NCBI RefSeq assembly: GCF_015594725.1
Contig: NZ_JADNRC010000003.1
Location: 186,001 to 250,000 of the forward strand
Origin: Flavobacterium sp. ALJ2
Lineage (GTDB): Bacteria; Bacteroidota; Bacteroidia; Flavobacteriales; Flavobacteriaceae
Reading direction: 5' to 3'
DNA length: 64,000 bases
Both the position numbers and the translations under genes were made by a program. The notes beneath the pieces were generated by a model. That model made no database searches. It worked only from the letters and a program-made list of their open reading frames with translations, and had not been told where the DNA came from. This document shows positions 1 to 8,138 of this stretch, piece after piece (the first letter of the stretch is position 1; every line of letters starts with the position of its first letter).

Positions 1-264
1 ATGACTAACGGGATGAAATATTCAACGAAGACTATAGAAATGTACAATAAAGCCGAAGTATTGGCTCCTGAAAACCCTAGAGTTGTTTTTGGTAAAGCCG
101 ATTTTCAATTAGGTGGTGCAAAATGGACAGGAGTTGACACCAAACCTTTATGTGCACAAGTTGACAAAGCTATTGGTCTTTTTGCTACTTTTAAACCTGA
201 AACTCCTTTTTCTCCAAAATGGGGTTTAGAAAGAGCACTTGAAGTTCAAAAAACATGTAAATAA
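1..264 (+). CDS. C-terminal part of a tetratricopeptide-like protein, 5' end probably outside the window
   Basis: The open frame runs from the first base of the window to a TAA at 262-264, so the true start is probably upstream. The visible 87 residues contain a helical stretch (MYNKAEVLAPENPRVVFGKA) that resembles one tetratricopeptide-like repeat, followed by a short tail with two cysteines. Similar C-terminal ends occur on small periplasmic TPR proteins of Flavobacteria; this comparison is from memory. The kinase gene starts 30 bases downstream on the same strand, so the two could be co-transcribed. Function is unknown. Confidence 0.5.
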   Translation: MTNGMKYSTKTIEMYNKAEVLAPENPRVVFGKADFQLGGAKWTGVDTKPLCAQVDKAIGLFATFKPETPFSPKWGLERALEVQKTCK

Positions 265-294
265 GATTTATTAAAATATCTAAAAAAGAAAATA

Positions 295-1626
295 ATGCAT
301 TTGAAACCGCATATAATTAAAGCTTTATTCATTGGAACAGTAATTTTCTTAGTATCCTTTTTAATCAAATTTATTTCGTTTGGAACTGAGGTTTTTACTC
401 CATATTTATTTATTGCCTTTCTATATTGTATGTTGTATAGCACAACGCTATACATCGTTAACTCATCATTATTTGCTTTTTTAGATAAAGTTTTTAAAGC
501 CAATCCTTATTCATTAAAGCGTATAATTATAGGTTTTATCAGTTCTTTTTTTTTCTCATTATTAGCCATATTTGTACTCCGAATTTTTTTAAAAGTTATT
601 ATCGACAAACATTCAATAGTCGAATTTTTAGCTAATGAAGACTCTGAGAATTATATAGAATCTTCTGTAATTACTTTTATTGTATTAGTAGTTTTTCATG
701 CCTTACACTTTTATAAAGTATATAATGAGAACCGTGTTAAGGAACAAAAAATTATTGCAGGAACTGCTTCCGCAAAATTTGAAACTTTAAAAAACCAGAT
801 TGACCCACATTTTCTTTTTAATAGTTTAAATGTATTAAGTTCTTTAATAGAGGAAAATCCAGATAATGCTCAACGATTTACGACTTCATTATCAAAAATT
901 TATCGTTACGTTTTAGAGCAAAAAGATAAGGAACTTGTATCGGTAGAAGATGAATTGGCATTTGCAAAAACGTATATGAATTTATTAAAAATGCGTTTCG
1001 AAAATAGTTTATTCTACGAATTACCAACCGAAGACATTCATCCAGATGCCAAAGTAGTTCCATTATCATTACAACTTTTACTAGAAAACACAGTAAAACA
1101 TAATGTGGTAAGTGAACAAAAACCATTACATATTCGAATATTTATCGAAAAGGATTATTTAGTCATTCAAAATGATTTTCAGAAAAAAGAAGTTTTACAA
1201 GATCGCCAGGGGGTAGGATTGCAAAACATAGTAAATCGTTACGGCATTATTACCAACCGAAAAGTCTTGATTGAGCAAAATAAGGAAACATTTACTGTAA
1301 AAATACCTATTTTAACAAAACAAGTTAGTGTCATGGAAACAAATGATTACAATGAAAACAATGCTTATTATAGAGCAAAAAAAAGAGTTGAAGAACTTAA
1401 AGGTTTTTATGGGAATTTAATTTCTTATTGTTGTGTAATACCGTTTTTAGTTTTTATCAACTTAAAATTCTCACCTGGTTTCCAATGGTTTTGGTTCTCA
1501 GCGCTAGGATGGGGATTTGGATTAGCAATGCATGCTTTTAAAGTCTTTGGATATAGCTCAAATTGGGAGGAAAGAAAAATTCAAGAAATTCTAAGAAAAG
1601 AAGAGAGAAAACAAAACTGGAGATAA
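295..1626 (+). CDS. LytS-type sensor histidine kinase with a C-terminal 2TM domain
   Basis: This 443-residue inner-membrane kinase belongs to the His_kinase (LytS/YehU) family. About four membrane segments lie at residues 6-28, 37-60, 74-99 and 124-144. The phospho-acceptor box DPHFLFNSLN follows with His172. An N box (LLLENTVKHN, Asn265) and a G box (GVGLQNIVNRYG) mark the ATPase domain. Residues 357-440 form an extra 2TM module (AKKRVEELKGFYGNLISY) that most LytS proteins lack. The same module is repeated in the next two genes, and a LytTR response regulator follows at 2740, so the four genes form a probable sensory operon. The next gene starts two bases after the stop codon. The input signal is not apparent. 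Confidence 0.88.
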   Translation: MHLKPHIIKALFIGTVIFLVSFLIKFISFGTEVFTPYLFIAFLYCMLYSTTLYIVNSSLFAFLDKVFKANPYSLKRIIIGFISSFFFSLLAIFVLRIFLKVIIDKHSIVEFLANEDSENYIESSVITFIVLVVFHALHFYKVYNENRVKEQKIIAGTASAKFETLKNQIDPHFLFNSLNVLSSLIEENPDNAQRFTTSLSKIYRYVLEQKDKELVSVEDELAFAKTYMNLLKMRFENSLFYELPTEDIHPDAKVVPLSLQLLLENTVKHNVVSEQKPLHIRIFIEKDYLVIQNDFQKKEVLQDRQGVGLQNIVNRYGIITNRKVLIEQNKETFTVKIPILTKQVSVMETNDYNENNAYYRAKKRVEELKGFYGNLISYCCVIPFLVFINLKFSPGFQWFWFSALGWGFGLAMHAFKVFGYSSNWEERKIQEILRKEERKQNWR

Positions 1627-1628
1627 CT

Positions 1629-2264
1629 ATGGAAACCTATCGAAATAAACTTGATAAAAGTGAATTACGGGAACTGGCACATAAAAAAGTAAAAAAAATT
1701 AAAGGATTTTATGTCCATTTATTCTTTTACGCTCTCGGTCTTATAATTTACCTATTGAAAGTATATATCGGAATACGATTTGATTTTTTCCCTTTAAAAT
1801 ACTTCAATAGTTTTGTAATGACAATATGGACAATAGTTTTTCTATCATTGACAGTAGATTTATTTCTTACTTATAGAATATTTGGAAGAAATTGGGAAGA
1901 ACAAAAACTGAATACTATTCTAGAAAAAAAACAGTCTATAAAAAACACAAAGACAGTAGATACATATCATAATAAATACGATGACTGTTATCTTGAAGCT
2001 AAAAAGACTGTCGAAAACATCAAAGGATTTTACGGCAACCTCATCTCTTATATTGTAGTAAACATCTTTTTACTCATCATTAACTTGGTTTATTCTCCTG
2101 AGCATTTATGGTTTTACTGGCCTTTAATGTGGTGGGGCTTGGGAGTCGTTATTCATGGATTAAAAGTATTTGATGCTTTCCCCGTATTTGCAAAAAACTG
2201 GCAGGAAAAAAAGATAAAAGAATTAATGGATAAGGAAAAATCCAGAAACGAAAAATGGCAATAA
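1629..2264 (+). CDS. Protein with two tandem 2TM domains
   Basis: I chose the ATG at 1629, two bases after the kinase stop; the frame is open further upstream but only through kinase coding sequence. The 211-residue product contains two copies of the 2TM module. Each begins with a helix bearing a (K/E)xxKGFYxxL motif (KKIKGFYVHL and ENIKGFYGNL), continues with two membrane segments and ends with an amphipathic helix containing NW(E/Q)E(Q/K)K. The family is known in Bacteroidota next to LytTR systems, but its biochemical role is not established. It may be an accessory membrane subunit of the adjacent kinase, which ends in the same module. Confidence 0.8.
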   Translation: METYRNKLDKSELRELAHKKVKKIKGFYVHLFFYALGLIIYLLKVYIGIRFDFFPLKYFNSFVMTIWTIVFLSLTVDLFLTYRIFGRNWEEQKLNTILEKKQSIKNTKTVDTYHNKYDDCYLEAKKTVENIKGFYGNLISYIVVNIFLLIINLVYSPEHLWFYWPLMWWGLGVVIHGLKVFDAFPVFAKNWQEKKIKELMDKEKSRNEKWQ

Positions 2265-2282
2265 TCTTTAAATTAAATCAAA

Positions 2283-2642
2283 ATGGGACGACTTAGAAGA
2301 CAGCTATTTGACAATTATAGCAATTATAATGAAAACACAACGAATAACGAACGTTACAACATAGCTTACAGAAGAGTAAAAAGAATAAAAGGTTTCTACA
2401 CACACTTAACCGTATATATTCTGGTAAACATATTTATTCTGATTCCTGACACAAACCAAGGGATCTTTGGGAATGAAGAATTCTGGAGATGGGAAAACTT
2501 CTCAACGACTTTATTTTGGGGAATTGGCTTGGTAATACATGGATTGTCTGTATTTGGAAAAGACATCTTTTTTAGTCTGAGTTGGGAGGAAAGGAAAATA
2601 AAAGAATACATGAAAAAAGAAGCCGATCAAAAATGGGAATAA
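2283..2642 (+). CDS. Single 2TM domain protein
   Basis: This 119-residue protein has one 2TM module: the motif RRVKRIKGFYTHL, two hydrophobic segments (about residues 45-62 and 75-95) and a closing LSWEERKIKEY helix. It lies 18 bases after the two-module gene on the same strand and is the fourth 2TM copy within 1.3 kb, counting the kinase tail. Its position before the LytTR regulator suggests membrane association with the same signalling unit. No catalytic residues are visible. Confidence 0.8.
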   Translation: MGRLRRQLFDNYSNYNENTTNNERYNIAYRRVKRIKGFYTHLTVYILVNIFILIPDTNQGIFGNEEFWRWENFSTTLFWGIGLVIHGLSVFGKDIFFSLSWEERKIKEYMKKEADQKWE

Positions 2643-2739
2643 TTTTTATTATTCTCAACTAAATAAAAACATAAAAAATATTTTCGAATTAAATCTTTAC
2701 CACTACTTTTAACCAACCAAAACTCTCTACAAACCAAAA

Positions 2740-3507
2740 ATGAGAACAATAATTATAGAAGACGAAAAACCAGCTGCTCGGTTATTACAACGCAAACTAG
2801 ATAAAATAAGTGTTCCTGTGGTTGTAATGCTTCACTCTGTTGCAGAAGCAATTGAATGGTTTTCTCAAAATGAACATCCTGATTTAATATTTCTTGATAT
2901 TCAATTGTCCGATGGATTGTCGTTTGAAATTTTTGAAAAAATAGATATTAAAAGTGCTGTGATTTTTACAACTGCTTATGATGAGTATGCTTTAAAAGCC
3001 TTTAAGCTTAACAGTATCGATTATCTCTTAAAACCAATAGACGAAGATGATCTAGATATAGCGGTTACTAAATTTAAATCTCGTTTGCCAAAAATAGAAA
3101 ACGCTACACAAAATCTTGAAATCAATTTTGAACAAATTAAAAAAATGCTTTCAAATCCTTTTGAAAAAGTTTATAAAAAAAGATTCACTATTAAAGTTGG
3201 GCAACATTTAAAAGTTATTATAACCGATGAGGTAGAATGTTTTTTTAGTGAGAACAAAGGCACTTATTTACATACTACAGATAATCGAAATTACTTAATC
3301 GATTCTACTTTAGAAATTTTAGAACAAGAACTTGATCCAAAAGACTTCTATCGTGTCAGCCGTAAATTTATTGTTCCGCTTCCTGCTATCAAAGAAATTG
3401 TCTTGTATAGTAATTCACGTCTAAAAATAATTTTACCTACTTATAAAGACGATGAGGTAATTGTAAGCCGTGAGAAAGTTTCTGATTTCAAGAACTGGAT
3501 TGGCTAG
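2740..3507 (+). CDS. LytTR-family response regulator
   Basis: The 255-residue protein has an N-terminal receiver domain (residues 1-120) with acidic residues Glu7-Asp8, phospho-acceptor Asp53 in LIFLDIQL and conserved lysine in YLLKPID. The C-terminal half is a LytTR DNA-binding domain with the typical FFSENKGTYLHT and FYRVSRKFIVPL segments. It is the natural partner of the LytS-type kinase at 295. The 97-base gap after the last 2TM gene could hold a separate promoter, but no clear -7 box was seen. Target genes cannot be deduced from the window. Confidence 0.9.
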   Translation: MRTIIIEDEKPAARLLQRKLDKISVPVVVMLHSVAEAIEWFSQNEHPDLIFLDIQLSDGLSFEIFEKIDIKSAVIFTTAYDEYALKAFKLNSIDYLLKPIDEDDLDIAVTKFKSRLPKIENATQNLEINFEQIKKMLSNPFEKVYKKRFTIKVGQHLKVIITDEVECFFSENKGTYLHTTDNRNYLIDSTLEILEQELDPKDFYRVSRKFIVPLPAIKEIVLYSNSRLKIILPTYKDDEVIVSREKVSDFKNWIG

Positions 3508-3517
3508 TTTTTAATAG

Positions 3518-3593
3518 ATATTTTTATTCTGTGGAAAGAATTAAACAGATTATAAATCTTTGCGGTTAACTTCTTTCCACAGAATAAAAATAT
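3518..3593. terminator. 23-bp perfect inverted repeat, bidirectional terminator candidate
   Basis: Arms at 3518-3540 and 3571-3593 are perfectly complementary over 23 bases, with a 30-base loop. The core is ATTCTGTGGAAAGAA. The left arm lies just after the LytTR gene. The right arm lies inside the last codons of the converging CDP-alcohol transferase gene, which stops at 3566. The U-rich outer ends suit termination on either strand, but the arms and loop are longer than in an ordinary terminator. Confidence 0.6.
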
Positions 3594-4348
3594 TTTCTAA
3601 TTCCTATCATTACAAAAATCAGGACAGAATACCCTATAAAAAAAGGAGCTATATATTCAATGCCATCCATTGCCAGCATAAGTGCTATAATCAATAATTG
3701 AAAACCTAATCCGTATAAGGAAACAAAAGTCATAAACCAGTTTGGGAATCTTTTAACCTTATATGCATCATTATCAAGTGTGTGGATTATTTTATCAAAA
3801 AGTCCATATACAATCGTATAAACCTGATGTAAAAAAACAACTGCTTTTTGATTTTCTCCTGGTAAAGCTTTAGGGATTTTATCTTCAAAAATCTTACTGG
3901 TTGTATCTCCTCCAACTGATTTATTTCGCAGAATCACATAATAATAATTGTATAATGTGCCTTGCAACTGAATGCAAAAAAAGGCAAGTATTGTAATCGA
4001 AAAAGTTGTTTTAGAAACATGACATATACTTATCAAAAACAAGAAGTTCAAGATAATATCAAATATACTATCAAGGTACCTTCCTGTATAGGATGGCGTT
4101 TTTTTTATACGCGCCAATTCTCCATCGGCAGCATCGATAATAGACTTTAATATTATAAAAAAACCAGCTAAATAAAAGTGATTTTCCAAAATACAATAAA
4201 TTGCAATTAATCCCGAAATCCCAAAAAGCAATGTTACATCTATAGGTGTAAATCGTGTGTTTTGTAACTTTTTCGCAAAAAACCTTCCAAAAGGCCTTCC
4301 ATAATCTGATAAATCATAAAATTTATCTTGTGCTGCAAGTTTTGACAT
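3566..4348 (-). CDS. CDP-alcohol phosphatidyltransferase family membrane enzyme
   Basis: The 260-residue integral membrane protein carries the complete CDP-alcohol phosphotransferase signature between residues 72 and 97. Asp72, Asp75-Gly76, Ala79-Arg80, Gly89, Asp93 and Asp97 are all in register (DAADGELAR then GRYLDSIFD). Enzymes of this family transfer a phosphatidyl or other phospho-alcohol group from a CDP-activated donor with divalent metal. The acceptor cannot be read from the sequence. About six membrane segments follow the motif. Its last codons are part of the inverted repeat shared with the converging response regulator. Confidence 0.82.
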   Translation of the reverse strand: MSKLAAQDKFYDLSDYGRPFGRFFAKKLQNTRFTPIDVTLLFGISGLIAIYCILENHFYLAGFFIILKSIIDAADGELARIKKTPSYTGRYLDSIFDIILNFLFLISICHVSKTTFSITILAFFCIQLQGTLYNYYYVILRNKSVGGDTTSKIFEDKIPKALPGENQKAVVFLHQVYTIVYGLFDKIIHTLDNDAYKVKRFPNWFMTFVSLYGLGFQLLIIALMLAMDGIEYIAPFFIGYSVLIFVMIGIRKYFYSVERS

Positions 4349-4410
4349 CTGTATTTTGTAAACAAAAGAGTTGCGACAATATAGTCAGTATAATTTATGA
4401 ATAAGAATTA

Positions 4411-5439
4411 TTATTTACTTAATCTATGTAATGTGTATGTCATTGCACTTAAAAGGAAAAACGCCATTATTTGGTGAATTAAACCTAATGCAATCGGAAC
4501 ATGATATAAAAGCGTAAAAACACCTAAAATAAATTGCAAAAACACAAAAACAACTAATATTTTAATCCCTGTAGATTGCGTCTTATTAAGAGCGAATTGT
4601 GTGCTTTTAAAGTATAAAAAAAGGATAATAGCAACAACTACATAAGCAAATGTTCTATGTACAAACTGAACTCCACTTTTACCTTCTATTAAATTTTTAA
4701 TAAGCGTAGGTTGTTCAATGAAAACAGAGTCATGAATAAATTCTCCGTCGCTCATTAATGGCCAATGATTGTGAATTAATCCAGCATTTAATCCGGCAAC
4801 AAATCCTCCATAAATTATTTGTATCAAAAGAAAAACCAAAGCTATCCTCGCAATGTTACGAAGAGTAACATTAATAGTAATTCTATTCCTTTCAGGATAA
4901 ATTAAATCCAGCGCCACCCATAATGTGTAAGCAAAGGTTATAAATGCAAAAGTTAAATGTAGTGAAAGTCTAAAATGACTTACATCTGGATTATCGATTA
5001 AGCCGCTTCGTACCATAAACCATCCTAAAAAACCTTGGAAACCACCCATTGCCAGAAGAACAATACATTTTTTTATTATGGAATTATCTAATTTCTTCTT
5101 GATTAAAAAATAAACAAAAGGAATAAAGAAAACCAACCCAATGATACGTCCGATAAAACGATGAAACCATTCCCAGAAATAAATCATTTTATAATCTGAA
5201 AGCTGAAAATCATTATGAATATTAATTTTTTGATATTCTGGAAACTTTTTATATTGCTCAAAAGCCTCATTCCACTTTGCCTCACTCATAGGCGGAAAAG
5301 TATCTGTTACCAAGTGCCAATCAGTCATTGACAATCCTGAATTTGTTAATCGGGTAATCCCTCCTACAACAACCATTAAAAACAATAAAAAACATCCTGA
5401 CAATAGCCAAATGATTACTGATTTATTTTCTCTTTTCAT
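4411..5439 (-). CDS. ctaA: Heme A synthase (COX15/CtaA family)
   Basis: This enzyme oxidises heme O to heme A for aa3-type cytochrome oxidase. I chose the ATG at 5437-5439, giving 342 residues beginning MKRENKSVIIWLLSG. The open frame continues upstream through a dispersed repeat (5455-5580) and gives no family-like sequence there. About eight membrane helices are visible. The family histidines are present in EWFHRFIGR, LSLHLTFAF, FVHRTFAY and GLIHQIMA. The TNSGLSMTDW segment after the first helix is typical. The gene is followed by a minus-strand neighbour only after about 60 bases and appears monocistronic. Confidence 0.9.
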   Translation of the reverse strand: MKRENKSVIIWLLSGCFLLFLMVVVGGITRLTNSGLSMTDWHLVTDTFPPMSEAKWNEAFEQYKKFPEYQKINIHNDFQLSDYKMIYFWEWFHRFIGRIIGLVFFIPFVYFLIKKKLDNSIIKKCIVLLAMGGFQGFLGWFMVRSGLIDNPDVSHFRLSLHLTFAFITFAYTLWVALDLIYPERNRITINVTLRNIARIALVFLLIQIIYGGFVAGLNAGLIHNHWPLMSDGEFIHDSVFIEQPTLIKNLIEGKSGVQFVHRTFAYVVVAIILFLYFKSTQFALNKTQSTGIKILVVFVFLQFILGVFTLLYHVPIALGLIHQIMAFFLLSAMTYTLHRLSK

Positions 5440-5454
5440 TTTATTTTCTTGAGC

Positions 5455-5580
5455 TACAAAGTTGCAAAGATGCAAAGTTGCAGAATCTCCTATTTTTGGG
5501 TTAATAAATAAACTTTTTATATTTAATTTAATTAAGGTACTGAAACACTGAGAAGCTAAGTGACTACGTTTCTCAGAACC
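5455..5580. repeat. Dispersed short-word repeat cluster (AAGGTACTGA / GCTAAG / TTGCAAAG family)
   Basis: The spacer between ctaA and cca holds two repeat phrases. One is iterated (AAAGTTGCAAAGATGCAAAG). The other is a partial hairpin, AAGGTACTGA...CTGAGAAGCTAAG...TTTCTCAGAACCT. The same words return at 27781-27815, 28270-28285, 39261-39295 and 39717-39746. The phrase TTTGCAACCTT runs into the final codons of cca, so the repeat seems to have supplied the end of that reading frame. Confidence 0.55.
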
Positions 5581-5581
5581 T

Positions 5582-7018
5582 CTAATACTTTGCAACCTTA
5601 ACCAATCCTAACTTTTTCCCTTTTTTTAGCATAAATTCGTATGCTGCTTCATATTCATTTGGGATTTCACCTTCGAGAATAGCTTCTTTTATGGCCTCTT
5701 TTAGGACTCCTATTTCTCTGGAAGGTTTTAAATTATAGATTTCCATAATCTCTTCTCCCGAAATTGGCGGCTGAAATTGGCGAACATGATCACGTTCCTC
5801 AACCTCAACAATTTTCCTTCGTACAATTTCAAAATTTTTATGGTATTTCTTGAATTTACCAGGGTTTTTAGTAGTTATATCTGCTTCACATAAAGTCATT
5901 AAATTCTCTACATCTTCACCAGCATCAAAAACTAAACGGCGAACAGCACTATCTGTCACAATATCTTGTGATAATACAATTGGTCGTGAACTCATGATCA
6001 CCATCTTTTGCACAAACTTCATTTTGTTATTCAATGGCATATGCAAACGCTCAAATATCTTTTTGACCATTTTCCCACCTAAAAACTCATGTCCGTGAAA
6101 TGTCCAGCCTTGTTTTTTGTTAAAACGTTTCGTTGGTGCTTTTCCAATATCATGCAATAAAGCCGACCAACGCAACCAAACATCATCGGTATTTGGACAA
6201 ATATTATCGACAACCTCTAGTGAATGATAAAAGTTATTTTTATGTGTGTGCCCTTCTATTTCTTCTACTTGATTCAAAGCTGTTAATTCAGGTAAAATAA
6301 TATCAAGAAGCCCTGTTTGAAACAACAATAAAAAGCCAATTGAAGGTTTATCTGTAGAAAGAATTTTATTTAATTCATCGACAATTCGCTCACCTGAAAT
6401 GATATTGATTCGCTCCGCATTTTTAGTAATTGATTGCAATGAATTTTCTTCAATTTCAAATCCTAGTTGATTTGCAAATCGAATGGCACGCAGCATACGT
6501 AATGGATCATCAGAAAAAGTAATATCTGGATCCAGAGGAGTTTTGATGATTTTATTTTCTAAATCGGTTAATCCATCAAAAGGATCTGATAAATCTCCGA
6601 AAGTAGCTTTATTTAGTGATAATGCCAATGCATTTATAGTCAGATCACGGCGATTTTGATCGTCTTGAAGCGTCCCATTCTCTACAACAGGATTACGACT
6701 TTCAAAATGATAGGATTCTTTTCGTGCTCCAACAAATTCAATTTCAGTATCTTCAAACCGCAACATTGCTGTTCCGTATGTTTTAAAAACCTGTACTTTT
6801 GGTTGTTTTGGTAGTAATTCTGAAACTTTTAATGCCAATTCTATTCCACTTCCTACAGCAACTATGTCAATGTCTTTTTTGGAATCTCGATTTAAAAGTA
6901 AGTCTCTTACAAATCCTCCAATTACATAACTTTCTACATTAAGTTCTTGAGAAGCCTGCGAGATAATTTCGAAAATTTTATTTTGCAGAGCTCCTTTATA
7001 ATTTATTTCTTTAGCCAC
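5582..7018 (-). CDS. cca: CCA tRNA nucleotidyltransferase / poly(A) polymerase family with HD domain
   Basis: The 478-residue protein matches class II tRNA nucleotidyltransferases, which add or repair the 3' CCA end of tRNA. The polymerase head has GGFVRD (34-39), metal-binding Asp49 and Asp51 in [10 protein letters not shown], and RRDLTINAL (123-131). An HD phosphohydrolase domain follows ([10 protein letters not shown], His289-Asp290), as in CCA enzymes with associated phosphatase activity. The start is a GTG at 7016-7018; no ATG lies nearby upstream and the next internal Met falls inside the catalytic domain. The last five residues (KVAKY) are encoded within a dispersed repeat. Confidence 0.9.
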   Translation of the reverse strand: MAKEINYKGALQNKIFEIISQASQELNVESYVIGGFVRDLLLNRDSKKDIDIVAVGSGIELALKVSELLPKQPKVQVFKTYGTAMLRFEDTEIEFVGARKESYHFESRNPVVENGTLQDDQNRRDLTINALALSLNKATFGDLSDPFDGLTDLENKIIKTPLDPDITFSDDPLRMLRAIRFANQLGFEIEENSLQSITKNAERINIISGERIVDELNKILSTDKPSIGFLLLFQTGLLDIILPELTALNQVEEIEGHTHKNNFYHSLEVVDNICPNTDDVWLRWSALLHDIGKAPTKRFNKKQGWTFHGHEFLGGKMVKKIFERLHMPLNNKMKFVQKMVIMSSRPIVLSQDIVTDSAVRRLVFDAGEDVENLMTLCEADITTKNPGKFKKYHKNFEIVRRKIVEVEERDHVRQFQPPISGEEIMEIYNLKPSREIGVLKEAIKEAILEGEIPNEYEAAYEFMLKKGKKLGLVKVAKY

Positions 7019-7276
7019 GAATTCTCTAATTTTTATAAAATAATAGTAAAATAATATATAGCTAATTTTACCATGCGCAAATTTACAACATACTATACGC
7101 CTTTTATAATCTAAAGCACACTTTTTTTAATATTTAGCATTTTCAGCTATATAATTTCATTAAAAACCAGATTAAAATAAATTATTTTATCTCTTTATTA
7201 TATTCATTAATACAATGGATCTATATTACTATCGAACAAATCAATCTATATCCGTTCTTTTTTTGATTTCTATTTG

Positions 7277-7284
7277 TACTTTTG
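7277..7284 (+). promoter_or_regulatory. Candidate -7 promoter box of yaaA
   Basis: TACTTTTG matches the Bacteroidota -7 consensus TAnnTTTG and lies 22 bases before the yaaA start codon. No well-spaced -33 TTG was identified. Confidence 0.5.
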
Positions 7285-7306
7285 GGACTGTACAAAAAAG
7301 TAGAAA

Positions 7307-8065
7307 ATGAAAATTGTTATATCACCAGCGAAGTCTTTAAATTTCGAAAAAGAATTACCAACTTCTCAATACACTGAAGCTAGCTTACTAAAAGAAGCCA
7401 GACAAGTTCATAAAGTTTTAAAACAAAAAAAACCTTCCGAGTTATCTGAATTAATGCATATTTCAGATAAATTGGCTCAACTAAACTGGGAACGCAATCA
7501 GGAATGGAAAACTCCTTTTACTCCCGAAAATGCTCGACCAGCAATATTTACTTTTGACGGTGATGTATATACTGGCTTAGACGCTTATACAATTCCTGTA
7601 GAAAAATTAGATGTTTTACAAGACAAACTTCGCATATTATCTGGTTTGTATGGTATTTTAAAACCATTAGATTTAATTCAAGCTTACCGATTAGAAATGG
7701 GAACCAAATTACCTATTGGCGAAGCAAAAAACCTATATGAATATTGGAAAGAAACCGTTACAAAAAAGCTAAATAAAGAACTCAAAAAAGAGGAGTTATT
7801 TGTAAATCTTGCGAGTAATGAATATTTCTCTGCTGTAGATGTTAAGGCTTTAAAAGTTCCTGTAATTACTCCTGACTTTAAAGATTATAAAGACGGGAAA
7901 CTCAAGATTATTAGTTTCTTTGCCAAGAAAGCCAGAGGAATGATGGTACGTTACATTATAGATACCAATGCTGAAACTATTGATGATCTAAAAGGTTTTA
8001 ATTATGAAGGATATCATTTTGATGCCAATCTTTCTAAAGGAAATCATTTGGTTTTTACACGATAA
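7307..8065 (+). CDS. yaaA: Peroxide stress protein YaaA
   Basis: The 252-residue cytoplasmic protein belongs to the YaaA (UPF0246/DUF328) family. Its conserved opening is MKIVISPAKSLNFE. Other family segments are ALDVYTG-like FDGDVYTGLDA, LSGLYGILKPLD and NLASNEYFSAVD. In Escherichia coli the protein limits intracellular iron during hydrogen peroxide stress and binds DNA. Length agrees with the family (about 250 residues). It stands alone on the plus strand between minus-strand genes, with its own promoter candidate and a strong downstream terminator. Confidence 0.92.
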   Translation: MKIVISPAKSLNFEKELPTSQYTEASLLKEARQVHKVLKQKKPSELSELMHISDKLAQLNWERNQEWKTPFTPENARPAIFTFDGDVYTGLDAYTIPVEKLDVLQDKLRILSGLYGILKPLDLIQAYRLEMGTKLPIGEAKNLYEYWKETVTKKLNKELKKEELFVNLASNEYFSAVDVKALKVPVITPDFKDYKDGKLKIISFFAKKARGMMVRYIIDTNAETIDDLKGFNYEGYHFDANLSKGNHLVFTR

Positions 8066-8080
8066 AACTTATTATTAAAC

Positions 8081-8120
8081 AAAAAACCGTCTCATTCTAT
8101 AAAGAAAGAGACGGTTTTTT
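8081..8120. terminator. Bidirectional rho-independent terminator between yaaA and the M1 peptidase
   Basis: A perfect 13-bp inverted repeat has arms at 8081-8093 and 8108-8120 (AAAAAACCGTCTC and its complement). The A- and T-runs at the ends let it serve both converging genes. Confidence 0.9.
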
Positions 8121-8138
8121 TATATAAATATAAAATTG

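Noticed and set aside
1563..1628. In-frame start upstream of the two-module 2TM gene
   Set aside because: The stretch lies in the kinase coding sequence and encodes only its C-terminal tail in another frame. ATG 1629, two bases after the kinase stop, is the natural start.
5440..5595. 52-residue N-terminal extension of CtaA
   Set aside because: The extension is translated repeat DNA with no family similarity. MKRENKSV at 5439 begins the recognisable protein.
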